A stretch of 64,000 bases of DNA from Acanthosepion pharaonis (Eukaryota > Mollusca > Cephalopoda > Sepiida > Sepiidae): assembly GCA_903632075.3 (NCBI GenBank), contig CAHIKZ030001780.1, positions 653,501-717,500 on the forward strand, read 5' to 3'. Positions 33,361 through 45,600 of this stretch are shown here, piece after piece. Both the position numbers and the translations under genes were made by a program. The notes beneath the pieces were generated by a model. It had not been told where the DNA came from, ran no database searches, and saw only the letters and a list, made by a program, of their open reading frames with translations. Numbering within the stretch: the first letter of the stretch is position 1; each line of letters opens with the position of its first letter.

Positions 33361-34365
33361 TCCAATGAAAAAGGATACTCAGTTGTATATACATCAAATT
33401 TCACAGAGAAACAAGTGTTTTTTTTTTCTTACATGAATTTAATCTTAATTTCTAATGATGTTGTTTATATATAATTATATTTGTTCATATAAAATTGATA
33501 CCTATTTGTTTAAAACCAAGCTACTTGCCAAGAAAGTTCACATCCCAAATCAAAAATCATCACTTGTTAAATATAGTACTGAGTTTGACGATAAACTACT
33601 TTCGGCAGCAAGTCATCTGATCAGGAGATTGTATGTTCTGAGGAGCGTTAAACCACCTCTTAATTGTTGTTGATCTCAGGTCCACCCTGATCCGGCATGA
33701 TAGCAACTGTGAGGGTCCCAACTATAGGCAAATAATGAACACCCGAAACAAAAGCAAAATACTATGAAAGTATAAAAATACATTTTATAGTAAAAATACC
33801 AGCAATACATTTTTATATAAAAAACAATACAAATTTATAGTAAGATTATTAATATATTTTTAAAAAATGACCAACAATACATTTTATAGTAGATATAGTA
33901 GAATTACCAGCAATACATTTTACAGGAAAATGACCAAGAATACATTTCATCAGTAGTTGAACGCATAAAATTGCATTCAAAGTTTATTTAGATGAAGCCA
34001 TAAAATTGTGTTCAAAATATTTAGATTTCCCTATTAAATAACGCATAAAAGTATTGATATTCCACTAAACAGGATCAACCAACCAATTTGTTAAATAAGG
34101 ATAAAATACATTCTATCTAAAAGCATGCTAACATGTTTTATTTCCGAAAACTCGTCCAGCAAACAACTCGACCATATGACATGAAAGTAATTCTGAATAC
34201 TTGCTTTGATAAATTTATTAAATCATAGTTGTCAGCAAAATCTTATTTCGAAACAAACACGACACTTATCACTTAATATAATAGTGATTTTCAACGAGTG
34301 AAATTTCACGAGTGAATTCTACGAGTGATTTTCTAAGTGTGAATTTATCCTGTTTTTCGGACTTT
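33361..34365. other. unassigned, with a degenerate AT-rich minisatellite
   Basis: At 33770-33960 about five imperfect units built on CCAGCAATACATTTTATAGT repeat at irregular spacing. Near 34295-34335 the word ACGAGTGA repeats three times. No gene recognised. Confidence 0.6.
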
Positions 34366-34479
34366 TCAAACCAGATTCTTTCCCTCATAAGTTAGTTTTT
34401 TTAACGCGATTTTGTCTTTATGAAAGGAAAGACATGTTTGTCTAAACCGAAATCTAGGTTCTCCTTCGTTTATGTAACA

Positions 34480-35240
34480 AATCATTTCAGTACATAGGCG
34501 ATCATGGCTCCCCAAAACAATCTGCATTATGTTGCTCCAACTCAATTTCTGAACCATTAATACCCCCTTGCCATCTATTCACATAAATTCGTTAATTCAG
34601 TTTTTTTTTTGTTTCCCGTTTCTTTTACTTTCACTAGGTATTGTGGATATTAATTATCCCCTCTTTCTTCATTACGTGTCTCAGAAAATTTAACTGCCTC
34701 TATCTAAATTTAATTAAATTGTCCAGCATCCACTTTCACGTAGGAACATAGCAGTTCAGCTTCTCTTTTGCTTTTAATGATATTTCTCTATCGCATAATA
34801 CTTTGGTTTGTTTTATGGAAGGCATCTTTTGCTATTCCTTATGCACATTTATATTAACTTTCACATATTCCATCGTCGTTTACTGCATTACCCACATAAT
34901 TACATTTTTGTACTAGTTTGAGTTTGACGTCCTAAATATGTAGCTCACACCTTAAGTTGTAAACTTTGCTGGGAATCATGCATTATTTGTCCTTAAAACT
35001 AAGTATTTTCTTCTTCCTTTCTTTACTTCATTGTTATAGAGTTATTCCAGTTTTCTTTCTGAGTCGGCCGTCAAAACAGTGTCATCTGCGTATCACATAT
35101 CGTTATGATTATATCCTCCGATGAGTCCCGCTAGGACTTCTAGTTCTTTTAGGTTTGTCTCGTTGTAGACGTTGAATAAAGCCAGTGACAAAATGCATCT
35201 TTTTCGTAAACTTCTTTCTATTTTAAGTCTGGTAAATAAT
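34480..35240 (-). mobile_element. LINE fragment (family A), RT palm to C-terminus
   Basis: Minus-strand translation shows a decayed RT: LFNVYNETNLKELEVL, then YADDTV (RT catalytic box with both Asp) at about 35100-35080, and the family C-terminus near 34500 (GDHDRLCT in a shifted frame). Stops and frameshifts throughout. Confidence 0.7.
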
Positions 35241-35615
35241 AAATAACCATCGTGTTGTTGGAGCTACTTATTGAAGCGTATATATTAGTACCATACTTGA
35301 AGATACTGAACATTATATCATAGGTCAATGCTGGCAATCGTACCAGTAATGAAAGCAGGAAAAAGATTCCCAAATGAAACAAATAGAAATGATAGTACGC
35401 AGTTAATCAGATATACCGCATAAACCAGAATGTTGGCCTTTTGTTTGGAAATAGTCCAGTTTCTCACCGATTCTTATTCGGTGCTGGGATTTTATTCCAC
35501 ATGGATTCACAACAGTTGTCATAAATTGAAGAAAACTTTTCCGGTATCAAAATTAAAGGTAAATTTTACATCAATTTTAACATAAAAAGGTAAAACAGTA
35601 GTACGTTATTATTTA

Positions 35616-36519
35616 CAGGGGGGGGGGACACTATTTTTGGGACACTTTGAAAAGTGTGCTTAAAGATGTTTTTTTTTGCTGCCGAGAGCTTTTGTGTTGA
35701 TGAGTAGGTAGTTCAGCAGTAACTGTCCATTAATGGTATGAACATTGATTGATGGGTTTGTCTTTGGTTTCATGTTTTCTTTATTTTTACTTCAACTTAG
35801 GCGACACTATTTTTCGGACATGACACAAATTCCGGTTTTTTTAATGATTTAGTCGTCGAACGTCTACAATATGCAAATTTTCTGCAGGTAAATTGTACCC
35901 TGACCATTACATTTGAGTATCTTTACCATTCACTGCGAAAACGTATTAAAATCCTGACGAAGAATGCATTCAAAAGAAGTCATCAGTTTCGTCCAAACGA
36001 AGGGAGAAGACGGACTCAGCATCCGAAAGATCGCCTATGAGATGAAGCTACCGAAGTCAACAGTTGAATACATGCTAAATACAGACTATGAGCGGAAGAA
36101 GAAGAGAGGACGGAAAAAAAAACAATTTCCAAGAGAACAGAAAGAAGAATGAAATAACCAGAGAGCCTGAACTGTGGCAGCGCATACAAGATGCTAAAAA
36201 TAGACTGCTAGAAACACGAAGAGGCGTTATTATCAATATGTACGAACATTATGAAGATAGACTGATAGAAGTCATTGAAAAAAAGGTGCTGCCATAAACT
36301 ATTAGCATTGTTTCTGCAATGTCCGAAAAATACTGTCGCCTGTGTAATGTGAAAATTTGTAAAAAAATAAAATACTTCTAATTTGAATTCTGCTTTTCCA
36401 TTTGTAGTATTGAAACAGTTTTTAAATGTTATTGCCATTACACTAAAACAGTACAGACTGCCTGTGCTACCTAAAAATTGAAAAAATAAAGTGTCTGAAA
36501 AATAGTGTCGGCCCCCTGT
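35616..36519 (+). mobile_element. Tc1-type DNA transposon, internally deleted, with doubled terminal repeats
   Basis: The ends are inverted, CAGGGGG...GACACTATTTTTGG and its complement ...GTGTCGGCCCCCTG, flanked by TA on both sides. Each end carries a second, inner copy: CGACACTATTTTTCGGACA at 35802-35820 and GTCCGAAAAATACTGTCGCC at about 36321-36340. The spacing between outer and inner copies is similar at both ends (about 185 and 178 bp). A transposase remnant lies between. At 904 bp it is too short for an intact transposase gene. Confidence 0.85.
35964..36297 (+). pseudogene. Tc1-type transposase remnant
   Basis: The first 62 codons encode a helix-turn-helix segment (LSIRKIAYEMKLPKSTVEYM) followed by a basic stretch KKKRGRKKK, as in the DNA-binding part of Tc1-like transposases. 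The frame then shifts near an A-run, and only the C-terminal tail follows (REPELWQRIQDAKNRLLET to IEVIEKKVLP, ending 36297). The catalytic DDE domain between them is missing, so the product could bind ends but not cut. Confidence 0.75.
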
Positions 36520-36689
36520 AGAACATCATAGAGTTATATTAATGATTTTGTTTTCAATAAGAAATGGATTTGTTCATTTTAGTTATAACTTATTGTTTTC
36601 AAAATGGCATTAGACGTCATTCGTAGAATCAATGAATAGATGTGTATTTTTTTTTTAATCATTTCGTCCCGAGCAAGTCTTAAATGCTA

Positions 36690-36965
36690 GTAGTGTGCAG
36701 GGGGTTACAGGAAGTAAAAAAATAAATAAATAAAAGAGTTCGCTGAGAATAAAGAGGATTAAGGAAAGGACAAAAGATGGACGGGATTCAATAAAACAGA
36801 AGATGATGATTGACGTTGCATTTAAGTTTTTTGAACATTGTAATTATCAGGGAAGCAAGTAAACAGAAGGGAGTTCCACGGGTGGGAAGTGTGGGAAAAG
36901 AAACTGTTGGAGTAGATGTTTAGCTATTTCAACACTAAATGGGTGGTGATTTAGATGCCAATCTG
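36690..36965 (+). repeat. unknown interspersed repeat Y, copy 1
   Basis: Aligns with 63095-63335 in the same orientation: AGGATTAAGGAAA(G/C)GACAAAAG, GATGATGATTGA, TTATCAG(G/A)GAAGCAAG, TAACTATTTCAACA-like and TAGATGCCA. Unknown family. Confidence 0.55.
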
Positions 36966-37004
36966 CTACCGATAGAGCAATGTTTACTTTATTAACTATC
37001 AGAC

Positions 37005-37440
37005 TGATGTCCTCATCTTCTTTTTTAATGGCACAACGTTTGTGTCGGTGTTCTCTTTGCTTTCTTTTGTGATAATGCCCGAGAGGATTAATGAGCTTAT
37101 TTTCAAATTTGGTAGTATACTAATTGTGAGTTCAATACCTGGGCCAGGTCGTACATGTAATACAGACGAAATAGGACTAGCAGTAACGGAGGAGTATTAA
37201 AAAAACAAAACAAGACTATGTATCTCTAGACATGGACAGCGAAACGAGAACAATTTACTGCCTTAGATTAAATAAAAGATCCCGTTCCATTAAGGTTATT
37301 CGGATCAGCAGAAAAAGGTCGGAGAGTACAATCGCCGAAATGTGGTGATAACAACAACAAAAATGAAGACATCAGTCCCAATGTAAACAGTGTAAATAAA
37401 GATAACATCTCATTCCAGAAATTCAGACAAATATTACTGA
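37005..37440 (+). repeat. PLE-tailed SINE-like element with inverted ends, diverged
   Basis: The left end has GACTGATGTCCTCATCTTC; the right end (about 37360-37380) has the inverted match GAAGACATCAGTCCC. Between are GTGAGTTCAATACCTGGG (B box) and AGGTCGGAGAGTACAATCGC, then TCATTCCAGAAATTCAGACA. The arrangement is that of the composite at 16616-17765 without RT coding. Confidence 0.6.
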
Positions 37441-37446
37441 TAGAGT

Positions 37447-37837
37447 ATTGATTCGCTTTTTACGGCATATCAACAATTTGCAGGTTATTTAAAGCCAGAA
37501 AATATTTTTTTAGATTGTTAGAATTTTATTTTTTGTAGATAATAATGATTTAGTAATTAGTCTTACTAATTAACCCATACTTGGAGGAAAAGATGTGGCT
37601 TCGTACCTTTCCCAAGGGGGGGGGTATTTTCACTTAAGTGAATATAACGAAGCCAACGGGAATTAAAACCCGGCTCTCCGATTAACAATTCTGTGCCATT
37701 ATCCATTAAATTGCCCGTGCATCCAAGTTTACAGCACTTGGTATATCCCAAGTGGTCACCCATCTAAACAATGACCAAGCTGAACGTTGCTAAACATCAG
37801 TGATCGTACGGGAATCGGTGTTTCCTGGCAGTAAGCC
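37447..37837 (-). repeat. 5S-rRNA/tRNA chimeric SINE (family 1)
   Basis: Minus strand: 5S-like head 37837-37725 (TTTAGCAACGTTCAGCTTGG, TAGATGGGTGACCACTTGGG), tRNA-like head (CGGAGAGCCGGGTTTTAATT) and the full family tail to GCGAATCAATACTC. One of the best three copies. Confidence 0.8.
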
Positions 37838-37850
37838 TCGACAGAGTATT

Positions 37851-38690
37851 GAAATGTCAAAGAAAGATTGCTGTTTCTGATAGTCAAACAAAATACAGAC
37901 CAACGAATAAATAAGACATGTCTCTTTTTTTTCCTTTTTCCTCATAACATGATCTACGTTCATCATTCTTATAACTGTTCTACCAGAAAATCTGTGAAAT
38001 TTCCGTTTTCCTAAGGACCTAATACCCGTTCATTTGAAGACCCTTCAGGACGAAGCCAGTCATGGCTCGCCAGATAACGTATGTGAATTTGTTTCCTGTT
38101 GCTCTCTTCAGTACTAAATTCAAAGTAGCCCTTCTCCTAGAAGGTCTGCCACCTGAGGCTAGAGAGCTTGGTTTGGTATGCTGATTTAAACCCAAGTCTG
38201 GGAGGAGGTGGTGGTGGAGGAAACGGATGAGCAGGAAAGGAAGATTCATGCCGTTGTCAAGGGTATTAATGCAAACTGAACATGAGGCTAAAATTAGATC
38301 TAGGATCATCGATTGCATTTTTCACGCCATTAACATCTACGCGACCTGCGCATCTCAAAACGACGTTAGCAAATCTCGAAGAATGGTTACTGTTGGTTAG
38401 ATTGACTACACGAAAGAGACGCGTACAGAAAAACATGTAAAGGCATCTTGACCGAATTTCGTATCCCCACCTCCACTCCTCAGAGTTTATAAAGAGAAAG
38501 AGTTAAATGGTTTTCACAAATCCGACACCTTTTTCCTTATATTTGAAATATGGGCAAAATGAGAGTGATTAGACTCTGTGGAAGCAGCATGATGTGTCCT
38601 AGCTGTAAGAATGGAGCGCTCATCTGGACATTTGTCTTGGAAATAGCGATAGGTTTGCGACATCGGAAAAAGGCTTCTTCTTTTGTCTCT
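37851..38690. other. unassigned, possible repeat fragment at 38031-38200
   Basis: A minus-strand frame (38318-38019) ends in RAMTGFVLKG, which recalls the C-terminus of a LINE ORF2, but no other block is visible. Otherwise unrecognised. Confidence 0.35.
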
Positions 38691-38805
38691 TCCTTCTCTT
38701 CTTTTCTTCTTCCTCTTCGTCTTTTTCCTCCTTTTTCTTCTTCTTCCTCCTCCTCCTCTTCTTCCCCACCTCCTTCTCCTCCTCTTCTTCTTCTTCGTGA
38801 ATATA
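38690..38805 (+). repeat. pyrimidine (CTT/CTC) tract
   Basis: Top-strand pyrimidine tract; frames through it on both strands are Ser/Pro or Arg/Glu/Gly-rich artefacts. Confidence 0.85.
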
Positions 38806-39940
38806 GATACTGAATGGTCCAATATTGTAAACACATGAATAACAAAATGATAAACAAATATTTCACATTCAATACAGAGTCAAAAAAAGAAGAAAATAAA
38901 ATTTAAGCTTTCTCTAAAGTTCATAAACATTTGGCTATTAATGATATGAGACTGAGATTATTGCGAAGAAAATGATCTAATGGAATCAACAAGTGGAAAG
39001 AGTATGTTTTATTCACCGAAGCCAGAAAGTTGCATGACAAGGCGATTAGGAAGATTAAGACTATAGCTTACTCTGTAAATAGTAACATAACAAAAGGAAG
39101 GTATTTGTTATCCGATAAAATACCTTCTGGGTACGTGTGTATGCATGCGCAGATGGGATACATACATTCCACTTGCACATACATATATTTTTTTTTTTTT
39201 GAATCTTAGCGTGCTTTTTCATATTATTGTTTTTTTTTTTTTGTCGAAGAAACTTCAAAGGAAGAAATATTTGGAATTTGATATATTAAACATTCTTTAT
39301 TAGACATTCGTAGAAGCCGTCTTACATGTTATGTAAAATAAAGATATCAAATTATCTTCTGAAAACATTAGAAGCTATAATTTCATCCAAGAAAAATAAA
39401 TATATTTTTAATCTCCTTTATGTACTTGACTAAAGATAAAATATCGCAACCCGCCTTTCATTTATGACGCCTGGTTTGAAAAGTAGAAAGTTATGTAATT
39501 GTTTAACAGATGATACCATAAAATTATATTGGTTAGCGAAAAACATACTTCTTTTTTTTATTTTTTTTGTTACATTAGGAGCGTTTGTAACTTCATTAAA
39601 AAGAGTCTGATTGATTGTAACATCGGCTGACATTTTAAATTTTATACTCAATGATTATTGATATGAAACAATGAATATTAAATATAAGCGACATTAACGG
39701 AATTTTATGTTTTTACATTTTAATCAAATTAAAAATATGACGAAAATGTCAAGAAAAGAATTGTATAGTTTATGTAGAAGTCATACAAGCTTTCGCAAGT
39801 ATCACGCTGAAGATTTCTCACAAGACGATGCTTTACTTAAAGATTATATCATTTGAATCTGTTAAGAGCTCTTCAATCCTCGAACTCTGCAGATATTCCA
39901 AAATGCGCATCTGAGGTATACCTCCTTATCAGTCTCTTGG
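38806..39940. other. unassigned AT-rich sequence
   Basis: T-runs near 39190 and 39230; no gene or repeat recognised. Confidence 0.4.
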
Positions 39941-39944
39941 TGAT

Positions 39945-40185
39945 TATTTTAGATTGTAAAGATTTTGGAGAGACAGTAATGATTTTATTGATATAAGTCT
40001 TAATTAATCCATGACAGGGGATGAAACGTGGTGGATTCATATCTTTCAAAAAGATATTTGTACGTCAATGAATATAATGAACTCGACTCTCCGATTTCTA
40101 ATTCTGAGCCGTTATCCATTACACCAGACGCACCCCACCCCCAAATAGTCACCCATCTACGCTCTACTTTGTTTTAATTTCCGTT
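39945..40185 (-). repeat. SINE family 1, with only the 3' end of the 5S head
   Basis: Minus strand: GTAGATGGGTGACTATTTGG is the remaining 5S part, followed by TAATGGATAACGGCTCAG and CGGAGAGTCGAGTT and the family tail up to ACAATCTAAAATAATC. Next to (AT)n at 40225-40271. Confidence 0.65.
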
Positions 40186-40222
40186 TATAAGTCATCAAAA
40201 GATCAATTTTTTCCTCCTCCCA

Positions 40223-40271
<49 letters not shown>

Positions 40272-40279
<8 letters not shown>

Positions 40280-40617
40280 GAAGCCGGTCTTTTGTTTGCT
40301 TCAAATGCTATTTTTATTTTTACTAACCATCCACATTTCATATGATTCCCTCTCAACAGTGTATATTACATCTATCACTTGAGACTAAGACCGCTCGCCC
40401 ACACAACCGAGCAAGTTTATTCAATTATTAATTTTAATGTCTGAAATAAACACCCTGTTTTTTTTATCTTAAACAATGTATATTCACGAAAATGCGCACT
40501 CACGAAAATTTCATAAATAATAACGGGAAGAATTGAATACAATCTGATTACAATCAAATGATCTCTGATATTGAATGCTTTATCCCATAAATATAGCACA
40601 CCTTAAAACTATATTTC

Positions 40618-40693
<76 letters not shown>

Positions 40694-40780
40694 AGTTCAG
40701 AGTTTACATTGACTTCTAAATACGTCTCAATACGTGATCAAATGTTTCATCCTGCAAACTGAAAACAGATCATTTCCACA
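40272..40780. other. microsatellite (AT)n at 40621-40692 in unassigned sequence
   Basis: Nothing else recognised, apart from the arm-like word near 40358 shared with the foldback element at 13282-13600. Confidence 0.5.
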
Positions 40781-40789
40781 CTTCTCATG

Positions 40790-41300
40790 CAAAGATGAAC
40801 GGTATTGGCACCAACTGGATATAAAAAACCCGGCATGACAGAGTTAGCCAATATCTGCACTGGAAAATCTGCAACTTCTACGGAAAGAAGACTGAAAGAA
40901 ACTGGTATGACCCGGTTACGGAGATAGGACCTGTTACAATTCTATGGGACTACACAATACGCACTGACAAAACAATCAAAGCTAACCGCCCAGACATTGT
41001 TATTAAAGACCACAAACAAAAAAGTGCCTCCTTATTGATATGGCAATCCTTGTGGACTGCAATGTATCTTTGAAAACCTTCAAAAAGCTATGAAAATACA
41101 AGGACCTTGAAATCGAAATCTCAAAAATGTGCCACATGGTAATATCAACTATCCCTGTTGTAGTCGGAGCCCTCGTATTGGTTGGAAAAGATTTCAGTAG
41201 AGTAATTGAAGGGATTCCTGGAAGCCCATGCCTTAAAGAAATACAAAAAAATTGTTATCACGAATACAGTCCACACCTTACGAAGGGCTTTTTCTCTGTA

Positions 41301-41339
<39 letters not shown>

Positions 41340-41440
41340 AAAATGTCATGATGCCATTTCTAACCTTAGGTCTCTGGGCGGGACCCAGAATGAAATGTGT
41401 ACACCCCAGAAATCAAAGGAAATAATAATAATAATAATAA
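40790..41440 (+). mobile_element. LINE 3' end (family B)
   Basis: Plus-strand blocks, with frameshifts: WDYTIRTDKTIKANRPDIVI, CLLIDMAI-type, KYKDLEIEISKMCHMVIST, VVVGALVLV and SPCLKEIQKN. These form the C-terminal tail of a non-LTR retrotransposon ORF. It is followed by (GT)n (41303-41340), a 3' UTR with CTTAGGTCTCTGGGCGGGA, AGAAATCAAAGG and (AAT)n. Confidence 0.75.
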
Positions 41441-41534
41441 GGGATTTATCTTTGAAAAATGTGTGATCTTAGATGTTTAACCAAGAAAGAAATGAGTATA
41501 TACCAGAAGTCAAAGGAAATAATAATAATAATAA

Positions 41535-41560
<26 letters not shown>
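41441..41560 (+). repeat. second LINE-B 3' tail in tandem
   Basis: Repeats the end of the preceding UTR (CCAGAAGTCAAAGG then AATAATAATAAT), and adds (AAG)n to 41568. It may be a tail duplication or a very short second insertion. Confidence 0.6.
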
Positions 41561-41565
<5 letters not shown>

Positions 41566-42042
41566 AATATGACGATAATGATGATGATAGTAATGAAATA
41601 AGATTCATTTTATAGGTGACAGAAAAGACAACAGAAATCCAGTGGTAACGTAAACGTTCGGTAGTCACATGATACACTCTAACGCAATTTCAACAAAACA
41701 ATCTTGCACAATGTTCCTGCAATTACTGTAATCAACATATTTTACTTAGAATTATTTTAATCATGATTCATTTCGCCTGACGGCCGACGGATAATTCCTC
41801 ATTAGAAAAAGATCAGTGTTGGTCGTCTTACTTTACACAGGCATCGACAGAAGTGTTCAAAGTTTCGTTGTTATTTAAAAAGATAAACATGAAAACGAGA
41901 AAGAGAAAGGGACGATGTGTGAATGGCTTCAATCTAATCTCAACTGTAACGCCTGTCTAACTTCATTTATGGATACAAAAATACATACAAAGTTGCATGT
42001 CAGAGAAATCCTATAGAACACTTGCATTATGCTGAATATATA

Positions 42043-42102
<60 letters not shown>

Positions 42103-42465
42103 AATGTTTAGGTACATTTGTATAACTCCTTGTGCAAACGGTAAAAAATAGTGCATTTAGACTTACAAAAGTGCTGTCTGAATTTTGGTGAGGAGGTGTT
42201 ATATACTTTATTTGCAATCCTATCACAAAACATACAATTTCGAACTGAACGCTTTATTCAATCTATGTGGGTAGATGGTTCTCATGTCTAGGGGTACCTT
42301 GTCTTTGCTATTTGTTCAGTTATTGCTAGCTCGATTTCAAGAGAGTATGTTCACACCACACGAACAGGGATTGAATTCACAATCATGCCATCAAATTCGC
42401 TAACGAACACTTTTATCCTCAAACATTTCTGACATAATAATTGTGGGTTCAATTCCTCAAACTCA

Positions 42466-42523
<58 letters not shown>

Positions 42524-42534
42524 CATATGTTCAA

Positions 42535-42591
<57 letters not shown>

Positions 42592-42604
42592 ATATATATA
42601 TATA
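41561..42604. other. unassigned, with (AT)n and (CTAT)n arrays
   Basis: (AT)n at 42045-42100, (CTAT)n at 42467-42523 and (AT)n at 42537-42605. A B-box-like GGGTTCAATTCC lies at 42445, but no full SINE can be traced. Confidence 0.5.
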
Positions 42605-42844
42605 TCTGTATCTATAAATGACATTCTGTGTCTGTGTGTTTGTCACCTTGTTACCTCATCGTGAGCAAACCGTTCGTCCGATTGGCATGAAAATTCACAC
42701 ACAGATCGGAAATTTACGGCATTCGTGTTTGACGACTTCAGATTTTTCGATTGTTCTTCCGATTTTGGAAAAAAATCGATAAAACCGATAGTGGGTCGAA
42801 TATTGATTCGAAAAAAATTAATCACTTTTTCAGTGGTAGTTTTC

Positions 42845-43340
42845 ACAAATTACAAGTTATATCCAGCAAACTCATGTTGAGCAATGCCTTTACTTATAGT
42901 TTTGAGGAGTTGTTCTTTGTTTTTAAAAATTCATATCAGTTATCGGAAAAAATCGATAAAATCGATCACTTAGGGACATCCGATTCAAATCCAATGTAGC
43001 TGATGTTTGGCTCTGTTTTTCGCAAACTGCAAGGAATTTTCATGAAAATCATGTTGAGCATTAGTTTTATCAACAGTTATTACTTTCCAACACTTTTGAT
43101 TTCGAATTCAAATCCAGTCAAGCTGATTTTTGGCTATATTTTTCGCAAATGGTGAAGAATTTTCAGCAAAATTCCCGTTGAGCATAGTATTTACCGACAG
43201 TATTGAGGTACTGACTTTTGTTTTCAATATCGATTTCAATTATCGGATAAAAATCGATGAAATCATACTCCTTTTGACTTCCCATTCAAATCGAGTTTAC
43301 CTGAATTTGGCGATGTTTTTCGCAACTTACTTGGGATTTT
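42845..43340 (+). repeat. tandem repeat, ~175-bp units, in Helitron 5' region
   Basis: The anchor TTTTTCGCAAA(C/T) recurs at about 42845, 43017, 43140 and 43317, with TGTTGAGCAT and TCGGAAAAAATCGAT-like words in fixed order. Spacings are about 172, 123 and 177, so one unit lost about 50 bp. Confidence 0.75.
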
Positions 43341-43899
43341 GATTAACTTTATCGGCTTTAGTCGTGACAAAACTTTTGCCTGTGAGTTCCTTTGTGACCA
43401 ACTAATACCCGAGGGAAGTCGATATTCTTCATCGGAATTTGCGAATACACTAATCAAACCTATGTTCAACTGAGACGTCTACACTACAGATTCTACAGCT
43501 GATTGTTATTTACACATGACCATGATTCACATAGCGGTATCTCATTGGCTGAGTGCAGTATGCGGTCGCTGATTAATTTTTGAAACTCTGGGACGCTCGC
43601 TGATTGGCACAACCGATTGGCCAGTAATACTTCGCATTTGAACCTCCTGTGCACACCTGTGGGACGAAAGTCTCACTTCTGCTCCTATTACGCCGCCATC
43701 CGGTTGATACGATAGGCTCCTTCAACTGATCATTTCTCCTACCGGAAGTTGTTTCTTAGGTTTTTATTTTCCGTTTGTCTGTTTAACTACATTTTTCCAA
43801 CTACCATAAACAATTTATTCAGCTGTTTTACTTAAATACCTACCTTTCCGATTCTGGTTCACGCTTTGCGATACTAAGTTAGACTTTGTACTCCTGCAA

Positions 43900-44631
43900 T
43901 TGAGCAACCCTAATCAACCACTACTAGCATCACTTTTCCTCATGCAGCCAAAAAGGAGGGTACATCTTAGCTTTCGGCCTGCAAGAGCGTTTGCTATGAG
44001 GGCAAGAAGAACCCGCGAGTCCCAGGAGCAGACTACAATGCGACTATCACAGGTCACTCAACGCAGCGCCCTCACGCAGGCCTCGCAGTCACAAGAGAAG
44101 CGCGCCACCTTCTTGGCTGGGAAAGCTACCTACAGGGCTTCGTTGGGATCAAGGCTCAAGGATGCACAACGGTCGAGAATGAACGGACAGGCTGCAGCAA
44201 CCGCCTCTGCAACTCGGACTTCGGAGACTCATCATCAAAGGCTTCTTCCTAACGTAAGAAACGCTGCTGCCACTGCGAAATCAAGGGCAATAAAGACACT
44301 TGACCGCAGGTGCGCCCGTCAATCCAGGGACGCTGCTGCAATAGCGAACGCTAGGGCTGCTGAGACACCGCTCCGTAGGCCTGTACGAAATGCTACGAAT
44401 GCTGCCACTACTAGCAGGTCGAGGGCAGCTGAAACATTTGACCGTAGGCTTGCCCGTCAATCCCGGGACGCTGCTGCAACAGCGACTGCTATAAGGCTGC
44501 TGGGACACTGCTCCGTAGGTCTGTTCCAAATGCTGGAAATACTTCCACCACTGCCAGGTCGAGGGCAGCTGAAACATTTGAACGCAGGCGCGCCAGTTAA
44601 TCCAGGGACGCTGCTGCAACAGCTAGGTTGA
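43900..44631 (+). pseudogene. Helitron N-terminal repeat-containing ORF
   Basis: 243 codons, basic and Ala/Arg-rich. Repeats of the form RRLARQSRDAAATA alternate with RAAETFDRR-like units, giving a DNA period of 138-141 bp (starts near 44317, 44455, 44595). The GC content is above that of the neighbourhood. Function of this region in Helitron proteins is unknown to me; its position before the helicase-like domain supports the assignment. A frame break near 44495 changes the reading in the last repeat. Confidence 0.65.
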
Positions 44632-45600
44632 ACTCCTTTCAAATGACCTCATCTGGGGCTCAGGTGGTTCGAGAAGAGGGTTGGACGCCCACTTTCAAAG
44701 TACAGGGGCAGGTATACCACCGCATTGGATCTCTGCTGCCTGAAGAGACACTACACTTAAATTCCTTCAACTGTACTTTATTGCAGACTACAACCTACAG
44801 GCCGAAACCCGGATTGGTATTTTGCCGCCGCCGGGAAGAGTTCCTCGCAGGGACGTCATACTACGTTAGGCCATACTTCACGAAGTTAACAGCTACATTC
44901 GCAGTTTCAAATATGCTTCGGAAAATGCTCCCTGTCCTTCCTTAAGCATTATAATGGACGCCGACAAACGGCCTCATGATGAACACGAACGTCACTAAAA
45001 TGCTCCTGCGTGCAAAGAAGTGGCCGCTATTATATATAGGGCGCAAGACCGCAATCGCGATATTGTCCTCAAATCCATAGGCGGCGCTCTTCGCAGGATT
45101 TCAAAGACCCACCGATCACATGACACATTGCAGTACCTTTTACTTTTCCCTTATGCTGACGATGGCTACCATTTCGGCATTCTCCTTCATACTCCGGGTG
45201 GCAAACCTACAACGTCTTCCAAAGCCTTATCGTGCAAGGCCTTCTACTCATACCGTTTCATGGTTAGGGATGGAGACTTCTCCTGCTTCATAGATGCAGG
45301 GAGCTTTTCCACCAGTTTGCGGTTGACATGGTCGCTAAAATGGAATCAGAGACTTTGTTTTATACGGAATCATCAGAAACAGCTGCGCTTAGACTCCTAC
45401 GTACACTTACGCGACAGCCTTCGAATCCCTGCGACCTAGGGAAACTGTACATTCTGCCTTCTACCTACATGGGGATGGGGGGGGCGCATTACATGCATGA
45501 ACGCACGCAGGACTCTATGACATACGTTAGGCAATATGGGCGGCAAGACTTATTTATGAACGGATGGCAGTCTTCGGGTAAGCACAGAGCAGCAACACAG
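44628..45600 (+). pseudogene. Helitron helicase-like N-terminal domain, frameshifted
   Basis: Three frames carry collinear blocks: SFQMTSSGAQVVREEGWTPT and VQGQVYHRIGSLLP (44628-44945); DTLQYLLLFPYADDGYHFGI and YSYRFMVRDGDF (45020-45439); LYILPSTYMG and TYVRQYGRQDLF (45328-45630). These are characteristic of the Helitron-like N domain. At least three frameshifts. The following FxFTxNP-type region is altered and coding stops. Confidence 0.8.

Noticed and set aside
38514..38872. Arg/Glu/Gly-rich minus-strand frames and a Ser/Pro-rich plus-strand frame
   Set aside because: Same CTT/CTC tract read in different frames.
42467..42523. Regular (CTAT)n array considered as CRISPR-like
   Set aside because: Uniform tetranucleotide without spacers, in an animal-type genome.
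43900..44631. 243-codon ORF as a host gene
   Set aside because: Its repeats and downstream neighbours match a Helitron coding region; treated as a transposon pseudogene.
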